This document shows, piece by piece, positions 1 to 14,000 of a stretch of DNA of 64,000 nucleotides. The notes below the pieces were generated by a model that saw nothing but the letters and a program-made list of their open reading frames with translations, did not search any database and was not told the DNA's origin. The stretch comes from Prinia subflava (Eukaryota > Chordata > Aves > Passeriformes > Cisticolidae): NCBI RefSeq assembly GCF_021018805.1, contig NC_086247.1, positions 4,657,230 through 4,721,229 of the forward strand. The letters run 5' to 3'. Each line of letters begins with the position of its first letter. Position 1 is the first letter of the stretch. The position numbers and the translations under genes were made by a program.

Positions 1-93
1 AGAAAGAAAAATAACAAACCACCACCACAAAAAAAAAAAAAACCCAACCAAACCAAACCCAACAAACAACCCCCCAAAAAACCACCACAGCAA
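1..93. repeat. A/C-rich low-complexity tract
   Basis: The window opens with A and C almost only (AACC/AAAC-like runs, homopolymer A and a run of six C). This is simple low-complexity sequence, similar in composition to the longer tract at 54,287-54,487. No coding content. Confidence 0.7.
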
Positions 94-1281
94 AAATAGT
101 TTGAATATTTGCCCAGAGATGAATTTGGGTTTTGCCATGGTAGCGATGATTTGCATGGGAGGAGAAAATTTAAGATTGTTAAGATTGGTTAAGATTGTTC
201 TCTTGAAAATGCAGGAGATCTAATTCCTCCATAGAGATGACAGTCATCACAGCAAAGAGGCTCCACTGAAAGGTTTTCTGCAGAAGTAAGAAACCTTTGG
301 GTATCCAGACTGCCTTTTTTCTGATGTATTTTTAGCACTGATCATTATCTGTTAAGAACAGGATTGAAACACTGGGTAGGATATGCCAATTTGTTTTTGT
401 TTTATATTTTCTGAATATACCCTTTGTGTGGCTAAAGCTTCCTGCTTAGCTCAGTTAAAGCCCTCTCCAAGGATCAGTCCTTCTTCCCTCCCTGACTGTG
501 CTGTAGTCAGTCATCATCTCATTTAGGGGTTTTTTTCCCCCCATAATATATCCATCCTGAAATACTCATCCTGTTGCTAAGAGCAGAGTCTATTATCAAA
601 TTCAGTATCTAGACAAGCAGACACAGTGAATGACTGGCCTGATTCAGCTCTGTTAATTCATTAACTACACAGATGTACAGCTGTTGCACAAATATATTAT
701 TATTGCAGGTAACACCAGAATTAAGTCTACAAAAAAGCCATCCCACACTACTCGGAAGGTTCAATCAATCTATAGAATGAATAGATTCCATCAATAGGTA
801 CTTGAAGTCATATTTTGGAACACTTAATATCAAGAAAACTCACTCTGGTGAACTTCTGGAGAGTTCAGTCACTTTCTGATATCAGGGTTTTGATCCAATC
901 CCATTTCACAAAGAAAATTATCTTAGATTTAGTTGGCTATCACACTAAGGATGATGAGGATTAATTGTCCTTGTGCATGAGCTTTGTTGATCTGCCAAAA
1001 GCCTTTGCAAGATGCATCACATAAGACCAGGAAAAAAAAAAAAAAAAAAAAAGGCATTGGAAAATCAAAAGAGAAAGAAGAAAGGAGCCCACTGTGTGGT
1101 GTTTGAGTTTCTCTTTTATAGCATGATTTATTGGTCTCACAGTTTTGTTTCAGGCCCCAGCTTGGATGACAGTAGCTTACAGTGAGCCCACATAGGCTGT
1201 CTTGACAGAGATGCATGTGGGATCTGTAATACAGAGCAAGCTGGAAGGAAAGGTGGCTGAGAGTTCAGGGAAATAAGGCAG
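94..1281. other. Intronic sequence, nothing recognised
   Basis: AT-rich sequence without splice-bounded open frames. The only notable item is a 21-bp poly-A run at 1,032-1,052. It is interpreted as upstream intron of the plus-strand TRAPPC9 gene because the nearest recognised exon is at 40,079 and no other gene is seen. Confidence 0.4.
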
Positions 1282-1675
<394 letters not shown>

Positions 1676-4600
1676 TTTTATAGGAGGTTGTGCATAACAC
1701 CCTGCATTTGCTAAACCATGTGTTTTCCCTAGGCCACTGAAAGTTTATACCTACTTGTCCTCATTATATTTGGGCATAACTTGCTACTTACACAGAAATA
1801 TAACTTCATGCCACTGTTATCCCTTTAATGACCAATAAGCCATGAATCAACAGCAAGATAAACAAATTCCAAGAGTATTGCCATGCACTGATATTTATCT
1901 TTATAGTGGATATGAAATAAGATGAATTACAGAAACCCCACCTACACTCGTGACACCTACATATTTCTCAACTGTTCTTATGTCCATGCTGTCTGAAAAT
2001 GGATTTGGCATTAGAAATGTGCCTTCAAAATATTGACAACAATAAAAAGGCTGCCCACTGAATTACTGTTAAGGTTGTGACTGTAGGAGTTTGTATGCAA
2101 TTAGCTCACTTGTGGACTGCAGGTATTGATACAGACATTAATCTCATTTAATTTGAAATGCCTGAAAGTTCAGGCTCTGTCCACTGTCAGTGGAGTGAGA
2201 TGTACAGTCCCAGGCCAATTCTTCCCATCCTACAAGAGCTGCCCAGGCTAGATGGAGTGGAAGTACATTTGGAAGTATATTTATCTCCATGAACTTAGAG
2301 AGGATCTTGCTTTTGCATGGCTGCAGTTTGAGGGGATGAATCCTGTTGATGGGAATGGTTGTATTAGTTTGTATGGCTTTTATGAGGAAGACTTTGCAAC
2401 TGCACTTGTTTTATGGGACAGGTCGGAGGCAAAAGTGTGTTGTACCTGACCCAAGAACTGTCCTGTGTGGAAATGCATGCAGAGATTCAGCAGAAATGAA
2501 GGATAGATCATATCAACTCTTTTTGTCACAGCCCACTAAGTGTCAGTCAACTACAATATTACCAGCCTGAAGACATTATGTTTCAGTATTCCAGAAATTC
2601 AAATGTGGGCTTCAGGCAGAAAAAGAAGCAAGAAAAATCCTGGTGCCCATGCCCATGGGCCATGTTAAATTACCGTGTGGGTGGATTTCCTTCAGGATAT
2701 CCCATCCTCCCATCTTCCAGAGAAAGTTGAAAAATCCCAAAGCATGGGAGGCACAGTCTGTGCTCCAGCATTATTGTACATTAAAAATAGCAACAGCTGT
2801 CTCACATGATGCTCTCCTGGCCCTCATCTTCCTGGTTTTCATTAAAATGCAGAATTTGTTGCTCTCAGTGTGACACCCCTTCAAGGAGAGGCTGTGGTTG
2901 CTCCGTGTGGCTCGCTCTTCCTTCTTGATATTCCCATCATGGCTTTGTATGGGATGAATAAGGTGGGGGGATGGAAATTCAACTGGAATTGTTTGAAGCA
3001 AAGGGCAGATTATGATTTTCCACAGCAAATGAAAGTCTTGGCATTGTCAGACAATAACTCATCCTGGGTTCTTCTAACAGATTGGCTCGATGATGGCTGA
3101 TGAGGGCTCTGTAGCCACAGTGGCAGTGAATCTTTCAGAATCACTGCAAGTGAGTTCAACTGCAAATGAAGCAAGACTGCCTTTTCTTTTTTCCTGCTTT
3201 TTCTCTTTTCTTTTTTTTTCAGTGAAACCTCTGTGACTGATGCCACAGACTGGTTTGGCATGACTAAAAATTTGCTCTGTCCATTTTCATTCAAAAGCTC
3301 CTATTCAGCCTCACAACGTCCCTTTAAGGAAACCATTTAGGAAAATGATTCTATTTTGCAGTAATACTGGCAGGCCAGGGAAGTTCATGCTTGTAAAGCA
3401 AACTGGCTCATACACTGACCAAATCACTTCTGCAATACACTCCTTGAGAAGGCATTTATCACTAAGTGTTTGTTAGCACAGAGAGAACCCAAGCTGTTTC
3501 TAAACGTTTGCAAATCTAATACTGACAAGGCTTATCCTAGAATATGTTTTTAGGAGGTGAACTCAGGAGCTATTAGGAGGCCAGGGTATTGCTAGCAGAG
3601 AGAAGAAAATAAAATACATGCTGAAAAGAGAAAATAAGATTAAAGAAAATAGTTCTGCTGTAGGGGCCCCTTTAGGCAATCTGGAGAAAGAGAATAAGGT
3701 TTGTAATATTCTACATAGCCTAGAGAAGTCTTCATGTGCAAAATATTTTTAATCTCCTTTTCTATTCTGAGACTCTGTTTCACAAAGTCATTTTTATGCA
3801 TCCCAGTATAAACACTGCAGCAGATTTAAGAGGGATTTTGTATCTGTCAAAATTAAGTGCATCAGTCTGTGTGCAAGGCTGGGAAATGTTGGGAGTCAAT
3901 CATAGTAGAAAACAAACACACAAGAAAGGCAAACATCAAGTAAAGAATAGTTCTATTTCTCAGATAAGTGACTTTATTCCCAAGGTTGAGTAGTGACGAA
4001 GAGAGAGGTTATTCAGTGGTTATCACAGACAATGGATGATTGGGGCTTTGGGGTTCTTTTTCTTTCCTGACTCATTTTCTGGCCTTTAATGAGTCAAACT
4101 CTGTAATTGTAGTCTGCAAAAATGGGTGTAATAGGGATGTGTGTCCCAGAAGGATTCTGAGTCTTAATTGATTTGGGTAAAATATTTGAATTTTTTTGTT
4201 TGAAGATACAAAAATGAAAATAGCATCACTAAGGGAATCACCAGTGCTTTCCATGTGAACAGTTCTGCATGGAACCACACCCTTGTGGACCTAAGTCTTT
4301 TGATTTTTCTTTGCTTTCCCTCAGTTTTTATACTTCATGGATAATGCAGAAAGATGAATGGTTCCACTACTGCATTCAGCAATTCCACTCAAATCAGACA
4401 TGTATCTCTTCCCGTGTTTCTCCTTCATTCTCGAGCAGGAATGCTTTTATATTGAAATTTAGGGTTTACCCTAACTGAGCTTTCTCCTTGACAGTTGCTG
4501 TAACTCTGCTTTTGTATATGTTGCTTGTTAAGTCCCTTTCACATGAAAGTCTGGGACAAAATTCCATTGATTTTCAGTAGGGCAGGATCAAATTCAATAT

Positions 4601-6483
4601 TAAGAAAACTCCATTTCCTGCTAATAATCTATTTTGGTCTCCAGACAATTTGCAGAATTGTCTTTAAAACTGATGTCTAAATCTGATCATCTGCTTGTTT
4701 TGTTCTCTCTAAATAACCTGCAAAAAGTTGCATTTATAAGGCTCAGTCCTGCAGATTTTTATCAGCACTGCTGCTGCTCATTCAAAGGTGACCTTTTTTT
4801 ATAAATCAGGATTTCTTCTTAGAATGAAGGCTGTCCGAATCAAGCACTAAAATTCTCACAGCCATTTGTATTTCAGGCCAAATTTCATGTCACCTGACTG
4901 TGTTTGCTTTGACTGCAGCAAAGCTTGGGAAATAGAAAGTAGATGAATTAATAGTCAACTCAACTAAATCAGGAAAATTTGAAGAGAGGCTAAAGGGAAA
5001 AAAAAACCCTCTTAGGCAAGTAGAGATGATGGCTTGAATGAGAGAGCATTTTTGTCCTGTTGGAGGGCATTTTGATTACTTGTTCAGTACTGCTTTGTGC
5101 AGCACCAGCCCCATTCTAAGCAATAGTCTGTAAATTGTATTAAACAGAATATAAACCAGACCTATAAATGATTTACAAATAGGGATTACATAATTTAAAT
5201 CAAGGAAGCATTAAGAGGAAGAGACAGACACTGTGAAGCAGAGACATGGTTGTGGTGCAAGTACCAGGAAAGAGGCTCTGAAGTGATGAGTGTTTCTTGA
5301 TGAGACTTTGAGAGGTTCAGGGCTGGGCAAACACACATCATGGGAGAAAACCTGGCAGAGCTGTGGGGCCATATTCAGACTGTTTTTCCACAGGAGCCTA
5401 TCTTTAGCATCTGAATTTGGAAAAGTGATCAGTGATTCAGGCCACCTACAATCCAGCACTGCCAGACCAGGCTGGCTGTGCTGTCAGTGCAGAAGAGCAG
5501 TCATGATACCTAAATTAGCTACTGGGAGCACATTATTCCGAATAAAGCCCTGAATTTAGGAATGGAAGGAAGTTCTTGTACAATTTAACAAAAAAAAGGT
5601 TGTTGAAACAGCTGGAGACCCAAAGGGATGGAAGTGTGCACATTGCTTGGCTCTGATTTCCTAATTTAATAGCTGTGGAGGAACATGAAAATCTGGTTAA
5701 CTTCAAGGTAAAATTTAGGGGAAAAACATAAGGAGAAAATAGGAAGAATGGTGCTTTCCCCAGTGCCCATGCATATTTTTGGGCAAGGATTGAGTCATGC
5801 ACATTGGGAAAATCCCAAGTGTTCAGTCAGGAACCGTAAAACAGAAGTGAAATGAACTGCACAAAAAAAGGGCCTTGTATTGCAAGTAAGATTTTGTTTA
5901 GCTGATAATGGTGAAGCCAATGAACATATTTAGCAGAACTCACTTATTCACTGTTGCTCTTTATCTTTTTCATATGGTTGCTTGTTGTCAAGGTGGTTTT
6001 GCATTGCTTTTCTTTTTTTAGTTGTATGTTGGTTTTAACTCATTGTCACGCTGTAAAATTTTAGCACTAATAATAATTACAGACACATTTTAACTGTCCC
6101 ACGTGGGTCATTATGCTCACTCATCCTTGTTTGGGTTTTTTCCCCTGTTCTTTAGTTGGTGTGTTTTGCTTAGAGTTGTGTTCAATAATGTCTAATGAAT
6201 TTCATGGGTGAATAAAAAAAACTTGTGCGAATAGGAGACAAAGAATAGAGAAAATGGGGATGCTTGAGCTCAGAAGCGTAGGAAAAGCTAAGAAAACCAG
6301 AATAAAATGTGCATTACACAATTCTCTTGCATATCTCTGACAAAAAGATGATTTTAGCCTCTCTATTAAAAAAAAAAAAAGAAAAAAATTTGGAAGTTCG
6401 TGGGTGGTTTTCTAATGGCTCAGTGGGTTTTAGCTGACTAATACTCTGAATCTTAAAGAATATGAGCAAAGTACTGTTGTTAT
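1676..6483. other. Intronic sequence, nothing recognised
   Basis: About 4.8 kb of unique-looking AT-rich sequence. Short open frames (up to 94 residues) on both strands lack family motifs and are not bounded by splice signals that would make exons. I see no RNA gene or repeat family here beyond short pyrimidine runs around 3,180-3,222. Confidence 0.4.
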
Positions 6484-6716
6484 CTGTGCTGCAGTTTAAC
6501 TGTGTAGCACTCCTCACTTCCCACTCCACAGGGGGATGGGGAGGAGAGTAGGGAAAGGTGAGATTGATGGGTTGAGATAAAAGCAGTTTAATAATTGAAA
6601 TAAAGTAAAATATGATAATAAAAATAGCCATCCCACCAGCAAAACCAGGAATAATTAGAACAGTGACAATGAGAGAAAGGAATAAGACACAAAAAAGATG
6701 AGTGATGCACAATACA
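6484..6716. mobile_element. Degraded avian ERV LTR fragment
   Basis: The stretch resembles a common avian LTR type. It has a CACTCC-type pyrimidine segment, a GGGGGATGGGGAGGAGAG segment, then a GGGTTGAGATAAAAGCAGTTTAATA block. An A-rich stretch with ATAATAAAAAT repeats and GTGATGCACAAT close it. The order of blocks fits an old LTR that has lost its ends, and no target duplication is visible. The assignment comes from remembered consensus patterns and could be checked by repeat masking. Confidence 0.5.
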
Positions 6717-8469
6717 GAGTACCAAATCCAGGGGGAAAGGTCTCAGATATTTTTTTTGTAATGGGACCCCTGAAGTGAAGCAAATAAATGCTGTCAGTCT
6801 CTTGAAACTACTGGCTCAGATGGGCACAAAAAGATCTGCCTGGTTTTGAATGGTTCAGCATAACGAGGCTTCTGATTTTCCCCTCTGTATATGAAAGGAG
6901 TGGGGGGAGTCAAAAAGTTCTGGACACGTTCAGCTGTAGGTGAGGAATTTATGGCAATAGAGATCTGCCTCTGGGATGTGCCTGTGGACAGATGGTGTCC
7001 ATACAAGCCCTGACCATCTCTCAGAAATTGGCCTGAACTTCTCTCCAAAAGAGGAAATTAATGAGTGACATTCACAGCGCTGCTACTCTCCCTTGCCAGG
7101 CAGAAACCAACCTTGTCAAACAGTGAAACAAAAGAAAGATCAAACAGCTCTCTGTCATTTAGGGTTGTTATCAAGATGGAGGTTGCTGTCAAGAAACCCA
7201 AAGGACTTTCAGTATTTATTTTACATGGAAGTTTGAGGAGGTTGGTTGTGGTGGTGATAAATAAACAAGATTTTATCTTGGAGTCAGAGCTCAAAAGACT
7301 CACTGGAGTCCTGTCTATCTTCCTTCCCGTAGCAATTGGGCCAGCAGCTCTGCCTGGGAGTGTATAATGGGCAACTAATCGCTTCCAAGCAAGCCAAAAT
7401 TCTCTTTTCTCAACCTAACTGAGATAACAGCTGGTATTTCAGGCATTGTTCATGCACTGTGTGGGTGCACATTGTGTTAATCATGAAGTGTGGAAATGAC
7501 CAGTCAAATACATGAAGCATTGAGTGTTCCAGCTTCTGTCCTCAACAACTTCCCAACATGGGCAGCTAGATCTGTCCCACTGGACTCACTGCCTGGCAGT
7601 GCTGCTGTTTGTGATGCACAGGAACATCTTTCACTTGACATTTTTATTAGCTAACTTTGATCTCAGCTTCCGCATTTTGGAGAGCCTGGCGTTGTAACTT
7701 TCTTTCCCGACTCAGTCATTACATGAGGAGAAATACCACCAGGAGGTCATAGCGTGCTGTTCCACCTGCTCTGTGCTGCCCTATATCCTCATCTGGGTTT
7801 GCAAATCAGGTCATGGAAATAAATGTTACACGGGAGCCAGAACACAGGAATTACAATTGCAGGTCAGAGCAGTTGTCTGCCCTGTCTGGGATCCTGTCTG
7901 GCAGAGTTGGCACAATTGGTCTCAGAAAAAGGAGTATTCTGGAGAGTAGAACTGTTCATGTGTTGGGAAGATGAATGGTGGTTCTGTGCCTTCATACATC
8001 TGTGTTCAGGACATCCTGAAAAGGACAGGAATTACCTCAGGCACTGGCCCCTGGAACCATTTTGTGGGAGCAAAATGAAAACTGAATGTGTGATCATTCC
8101 TGTCTGGAAAAAAAAGAGAAAGTATGTTTGCATTTCTGACTTTTTTTCTCCTCAAATGTCTCCCCAAATGTCTCCTCTTTCAGTCTCCCCAAATGTCTTT
8201 TGAATTTGTTTACCAATTTTTTATGCAATTTGATAGAGAGGTAGAGAGTTCAGTGACAATGAAATTCCTGCAAATTTGTGAAATCTGGAGGAGAGGAGAG
8301 ACTTGAGAGAATGAGGGAAAGGCACTAAATGAGCAGGTGTAGTTTGGGCAAAAACCTTTGCAGGAACCACAAAGCCCATGTCACAGAAGGTGAAAATGTC
8401 CCTTGGAAAGGGCTGCTGGAAGTCCTGCAGTCCAAAGTGTATCAAGTCAGCTTTGCCTGTAATGAGTCT
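6717..8469. other. Intronic sequence, nothing recognised beyond a small tandem motif
   Basis: No gene or repeat family recognised. A short imperfect tandem of a TCTCCCCAAATG-like unit lies at about 8,148-8,199. A 126-residue plus-strand frame (7,823-8,203) has no recognisable domain and runs into this tandem, so I do not call it a gene. Confidence 0.35.
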
Positions 8470-8720
8470 CAAATACCTCTAAGGCTGGAGATTTGACCAG
8501 GGAGCAGAGATTTGGTCCCTCAATAACCACTTCCAGCACTTCCCTACTCTCCAAATGAAGAATCATTTCCTGATATCCAGTCTGAACCTCCAAATTGTGG
8601 TCTTCTGCCCATGAATGAGAAGCACTTCTCTCCATCATCTTTACAACTCCCCTTGGAACAGTGGTAGGCTGAGATTATAGTCCCCTTAGCCTCCTCTTCA
8701 CAAAAGAAGCTGATGTTGAG
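8470..8720 (-). mobile_element. CR1 LINE fragment, old
   Basis: The plus strand reads like the reverse complement of a CR1 3' region. In order it shows a CAATAACCACTTCCAGCACTT-like segment, then TTTCCTGATATCCAGTCTGAACCTC, then a stretch ending in CCTTAGCCTCCTCTTC. These correspond to the usual CR1 blocks in the same order with many substitutions. The ends are not sharp. Confidence 0.6.
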
Positions 8721-10769
8721 TCAATCAATCATAAGAAAAAAGAAGTTGTAGGTAACCAGTACCCTTGGAATTACTTTTTCTTTTATAAATGCGAAAGACA
8801 GAGGGATGAGAAGAAGATATTTCCTCACTTACTGCAAAAATGCACGAATACAGCACTGCAATGCATTGATCTCTACTTTTTCCTGCAGTCCTAGAAGAGT
8901 AACAACCACTGCTACAAGAACAACTACAAATATTTTCTTTCTGGTCAAGTGGTGTCAGCATTATAGAAGAGAAATCAGTCATCTGTCTGCCAACATTGTC
9001 TTTCCCATGGGAAGTTCAGACACCGTTCCCTCTAGTGCAGTTTCAAATCAGCACCTCATTTGTAGAGTTTATGTAATGCCTCATTGATCTACCACAGTGG
9101 TCCCTTTATGTTTGGAAGTTTGAGTTTCGGTAGATGGGTTTTAAATAATTGCAACATTGCAAACTTAATTGTTTTGCTGTTTCCTCCATCACTTTAAAAA
9201 ATCATTAAAGTAGTTCCATTTTATTTTTTACATGGAGATTTGTAACAGCTGTTGGTTGCACAGGAAAAATAAAGGCACCAAGAAAAATGGATAATGTCAA
9301 AGCAATGTAGAAATTTGCAGTATTTCTGATTAAATGTCAATTTTTACTGCCTGGGCCAGTGATGGGATAAGATTTAGCAAATCTATTCCACTGCAAGTTA
9401 AGAAGGTTCCACTTGGTGGCTTTTGTATTGTTTATCCATAAAGCTGTACTCTTCCCCCTATTTCCAAATAAAAAGGGACACTTTCAGCAGTAAATTCAGG
9501 AGGTGAGTGCAGCTGGAAGAGGCATCCAGGAGATGAACAGTTCCTGTGCTTTCCTTTGAGGCCTCCTGGGAACCTCCAGAGCTGTCAGAGGTCTCCTGGG
9601 AACTCTTTAAGGATTTTCATGGTGCTGGCTTTGGTTGGGAAAGGATAACTTCCAGCAGGCTCTAACAGCTTCTTCCAGCCATTCCTGAGCAGAGTGTGCT
9701 TCACGTTTCTTTTTTTTCGAGCTGACTCCTGTTTGGGGAAAATCAAGCCCCCTTTCAACAGGTGCAGTGGAGAAGCCAACTTAGCTGCTGGCCTTAAAGC
9801 TGCCAGATGCAGCAGCTGGTTCAGAAGGGGTTCAGGGAGAGAGTGACTGGTTCTTCTCCAAGATCCTGAAGATACAAAAAACCTGAGCTCCCAACTGTAC
9901 TGAAGGACATGCTGGGAGTCTGGGCAAATCAGAGTGGGAAATGAAGATTTCTGTGATGGCAAACTCAGAAATTGGTGACTTCTGGCCTCTGGAGAAGGGC
10001 TCCTGCTCCACCTGCAGCTCTGCAGCTCCAGAACAGCTTCTGGGTGTGGATGAGGGGCTGGCAGCTCTCTCCAGTGAAGGATCTGAGCCAAAGGAGAGTG
10101 GCTGAAAGCAGCAGGTGACTCCCTCCCGTGGGGATTTTAGCCCCCATCTCTCAGCCTGACCAGTCCTGGGATGTTTTCTGCTGACCACAGCTCAGCTCTA
10201 GACTGGCTGCTGAGGCCTGTCCAGCCACTGGGCAATTGTCCACTTCCAAGTGGGCACCAGTCAAGGAAACCTGGAACACAGCAGGTATTTCCAGGTGGTT
10301 TCACAGGCTCTAGTTGAGCATATGCAGCCCAGATTTTTGTTTTCTGTTTTCACCTTAAGTGGAGAGGACCAGAGAAGGGTGGACAGATTCTCTAGGGCAG
10401 CAGCTGTTGCCAGCAATGAGGATTTGGCTTCCAGGACAATGGGATCTTCTTTGCGGGTCAAAGATGGCTGCAGAGAGACTGGATGTGCCTGGCCAAGTGG
10501 GGTAAAAGATGGGAACAGGAATGACAGGGGAGGGCAGTGAGGATCAACAGCAGGTTTTGCACTTTGTATGAGAGTGGAGGGAGAATTGATGGAACTCTGC
10601 CTTGAGCTGTGTGATGGATCAGCTGGGAGCTGCTGGGTCACTCTCAGGGAGCAGAGCAATGCAGTGGTGAACATTTTCCACAGACTGACAGAGAAGGAAG
10701 AAGGAGTTGAGGCCTTCTTTGGACAGGGGGAAGAAATCACTCCAAAGAAGGGGATTTTATTCATGTGTC
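8721..10769. other. Intronic sequence, unclassified, with a GC-richer part
   Basis: The part from about 9,490 to 10,760 is richer in G and C and has longer open frames on the minus strand (168 residues at 9,585-10,091; 167 residues at 10,261-10,764). Neither contains a recognisable domain, and their composition (Ser, Pro, Leu) is what GC-rich noncoding sequence gives. They may be remnants of an old repeat, but I cannot name one. Confidence 0.35.
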
Positions 10770-11085
10770 TAAGTATCTGATGGGAGGATGTAGAGACAGA
10801 GCCAGGTTCTCAGAGGTAGCCAGTGAAAGGACAAGAGGTGATGGGCACACATTGAAATTCAAGAAATTGCATTTAAACATAAGAAGCTGTTTTTTAAAAA
10901 TGAGGGTGTCTGAAAGCTGATGCTGGCTGCCCAGAGGGGTTGTGGACTTTCCATCATTGCAGCTGTTCAGACCTGGGCAGACTGCTCTGGCTGACCCTAC
11001 TTTGAGCACAGGTTGGACTGGATGGTGCTCAGAGGTCTCCACCAGCCTCAGTGACTCCACAGCTCTGTGAAAACCACATTCCTTC
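10770..11085 (+). mobile_element. CR1 LINE 3' end, old
   Basis: The segment reads in the CR1 sense direction: GACAAGAGGTGATGGGCACA, a region equivalent to the ORF2 end, GGCTGCCCAGAGGGGTTGTGGA, CTGCTCTGGCTGACCCTACTTTGAGCA, GGTTGGACTGGATGGTGCTCAGAGGTC, and a worn tail ACTCCACAGCTCTGTGA. The order of blocks is diagnostic of the avian CR1 3' region, and many substitutions indicate age. Confidence 0.8.
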
Positions 11086-14000
11086 TTTTCCTTTACATCA
11101 GTGAAGCAGCACACGGCCATGAGGAACAAGGTACTTTATTTCTGGGGATGTGCTTGGAGTTTCCATGAAGAGACAACAAGTGGGAAGGATTTGCAGCACA
11201 ACTTTCTCAGGGCATGTTTCCTTAGAGCAAAATGTAAATTTTCATGAGTGAAATAATCTACCTTGAATCACTTAATTATTGGCAATAAAAGAAACCGCAA
11301 GACCGACCTGCAAATTACAGGGATGAAAAACTAAGTGCAGGTGTAGACTTCACTGAAGCTTTGTTGAAACTCTGTAGGTATTCCAAGTGTATGTTTAAGA
11401 ATGTCAAATGAATAAATAACAGCTACTGGAGCTATGTACTCTTTTTAACTGCAATTACTGGTACCCTGCAATCTGCTGTCTGAAAGTATTGGAAATCTTC
11501 CAGAGACAGAATAAGCCACAGCATTTTGGTACAATTGGTAGAGATGAAGTGATGTGATGCCCTTGCAGGTGGAGGAAGGAAAGCAAGAAGAGAATGACCA
11601 GGCAGATGCTGGATGGTAAATATCTGAATTTCAGCTCAAACTGGACAAAGGATAAGACTTCACAGCTCATAGTCAGGAAACAGCTGGTTTTATTCTTAAA
11701 CCAGTATTTTGAAAAGATCTTTAACATCTCTTCTGAAAAGAGCAGCATAAAATGAGTAATAAATTCATGTATTTCAGTAGCAGATTTTATTCAATGTAGG
11801 TTATTTTCTAAGTGCTCAATTCCAGTCATTCATACATTGTATTCAATTAAACATATTTTAGGATAGGTAGGTTTAACACCTGTGGGAATATTTTAAGGAC
11901 CACTCAAGGAACATAGAAAAATAAGCTGTTTGGTTAAATCAGAAATGGTAGCAAAGGGAAAGCCAGTGTCATGGTAAACTTGGTTAACTGAAGAAAAGCA
12001 TTTTTTGGACTGAAGGCAGCTGTAGAAACAAAGTTAGAAAATTCATCCATGTTACCAGCAGTCAGTCAGAAGCATGTTGGATGGTAGATGCAATGGCCAG
12101 AGACCTGACCAAAACAGCTGTAATAAACAGAAGTGTTGGCCAAGGGCTGCAGAGCTGCCCTGAAGACAAATGGGATCAGTTCTTTCCTGCTGTGCCAGGG
12201 GAGGAGATCCAGGATGTGCCTCTGGGGTGCAGGATCACCAGTGATGGAGGGGTAAGAATTTGGGTGCTGGGTGTTGGCAGGTGCCATTTACATTCTGCCA
12301 CTCACCCAGTGAAGGCCTGGTCTGTTCCCTCTTCCTGCACAGAGTGCAAATCCTCAAGTGTGAATGGTGTTCACAGCCTCTCTCCTGCCTCGGGTATCTC
12401 CAGTTGCAACATCTGGCCAGTGTTGATGTGGCAACCAGCAGGGTTTCCTTCTTACCTTGCTCATTTTCCATTGTCCCACTACTCTGGTACTGACAGGCAC
12501 TGACCACTTTCCCTCTGGAACTGCCTCTTTGGCCTTTGATTGGAAGATCATTTCAGGATCTCACTCTAGCACCCTCTCCTTTTTTCACCTTGACATCAAA
12601 AGTTCACTTCTTTCTCCTTTTCTTCTTGTCAGCTTCATTTCCTGAAGTCTACTTTGTGCAGGGCTGTACTTCCTCATCTCCACTTTGATGATTCCTAGAA
12701 AATCCATTATTATTTATCAATGTGTTACTTTGAAAGTTAGCTGTGAAAGTAGATGCACTACAGTATTTACAGAGACATGGCAAATAATATCCTAAATCTG
12801 TGCCAAACAGCTCTACTGCAGCTCACCCTTCCCTGTTGAAGGGGAGAGAAGAATTGCCTATGTAGCTAATGCCAGTGTGGGAAAAAGAAAGTGACTTCAA
12901 AGGAGTGATGAGTCTGGTTGCTGTGCTGAAAGGGAATAAACTACGAATGAAATAAAAACAAACCTCAAAAGGTGACATTCTTCTGCAGAAAATGGAATAA
13001 AATTGTTTTTGCCTAGCTGCAAGTTCTTTGCTTTTGTGAAGTTTGGAGCAATTATTTCTTATGCTTGTTGAAAATGAATTTGTCAGAGGCAGCAGCAGAG
13101 CAGACAGAGCTGAGGAGTTTGGGGGTCCTGTTCCCACCCATGGATTTGATGGTGGTGTAAGTAAATTGTTTCCCCTCTCTGTACCTGTTTCTCATTATCA
13201 GGTAGGGCTAATGATCTTTCCTTCATAAAGCTTTTTCAGTCTGATTGGAGATCCAAGTTATGAAATGTACTTATCCTGCTGCTATTACACAGCAAAATAT
13301 CTTGAAGGCTTCTTTTAAAATTTAGGAGCGGACACATCTATGTATATCCAAAGTCAGCATGAAGCATTGCAGCTGGAATATTAAGACCTAAGAATCCAAA
13401 TAAACAGGAGTTGGTGCCCAATGCACATTTTAATGCTTTATGTGGCTGGTTGTTCATATGTAGAAGAGGATATTTCTTCTATTACCCACCATCCTCTTTT
13501 GACTGTGTAGATCTTTTTAAATTGCCAAGAATAGAAATGAGCACATAAATGGATGTATTTCTAAACCACCTTCCTCTCCTTACAGAATGTAAAATGAGGT
13601 TATTTCTGCTATGCTATAAAACATGTGTAGTTGCAGTGGCTTTGAGAGGCTTCAGCACCATAAGCTTTACAGTTAGTTTAAGGGATGTGGTTCCGTTACT
13701 AGGACACCACAGGATCTACCAAAAAAGAATGAAAAATAGTCCTTTTCTTCCTTTATTTCTCCAAGGCATTGTATTTTTATTACAGTACAGAATGATGTGA
13801 TCTGATTACTTCAAAGGCAATCTAACTTTGAGCTCCTTGTGTCTGTAACCATTTGGTCATCACACGTTGGTCTCTCTGAAGGTCTTGGGTAATGATGTTT
13901 CCATCAGAACTTTTATTAGTGGGTTAAGTATTTTAGGGAATTCATTCAGCTCTGCTGCAGAGACAGCACTGATAATCCGTTTTCCCTTTCTGCCTTGCTG

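Noticed and set aside
9585..10764. Two 167-168-residue minus-strand frames in a row, as a possible two-exon gene
   Set aside because: No domain, no consistent splice signals and no similarity between the frames and any family I know.
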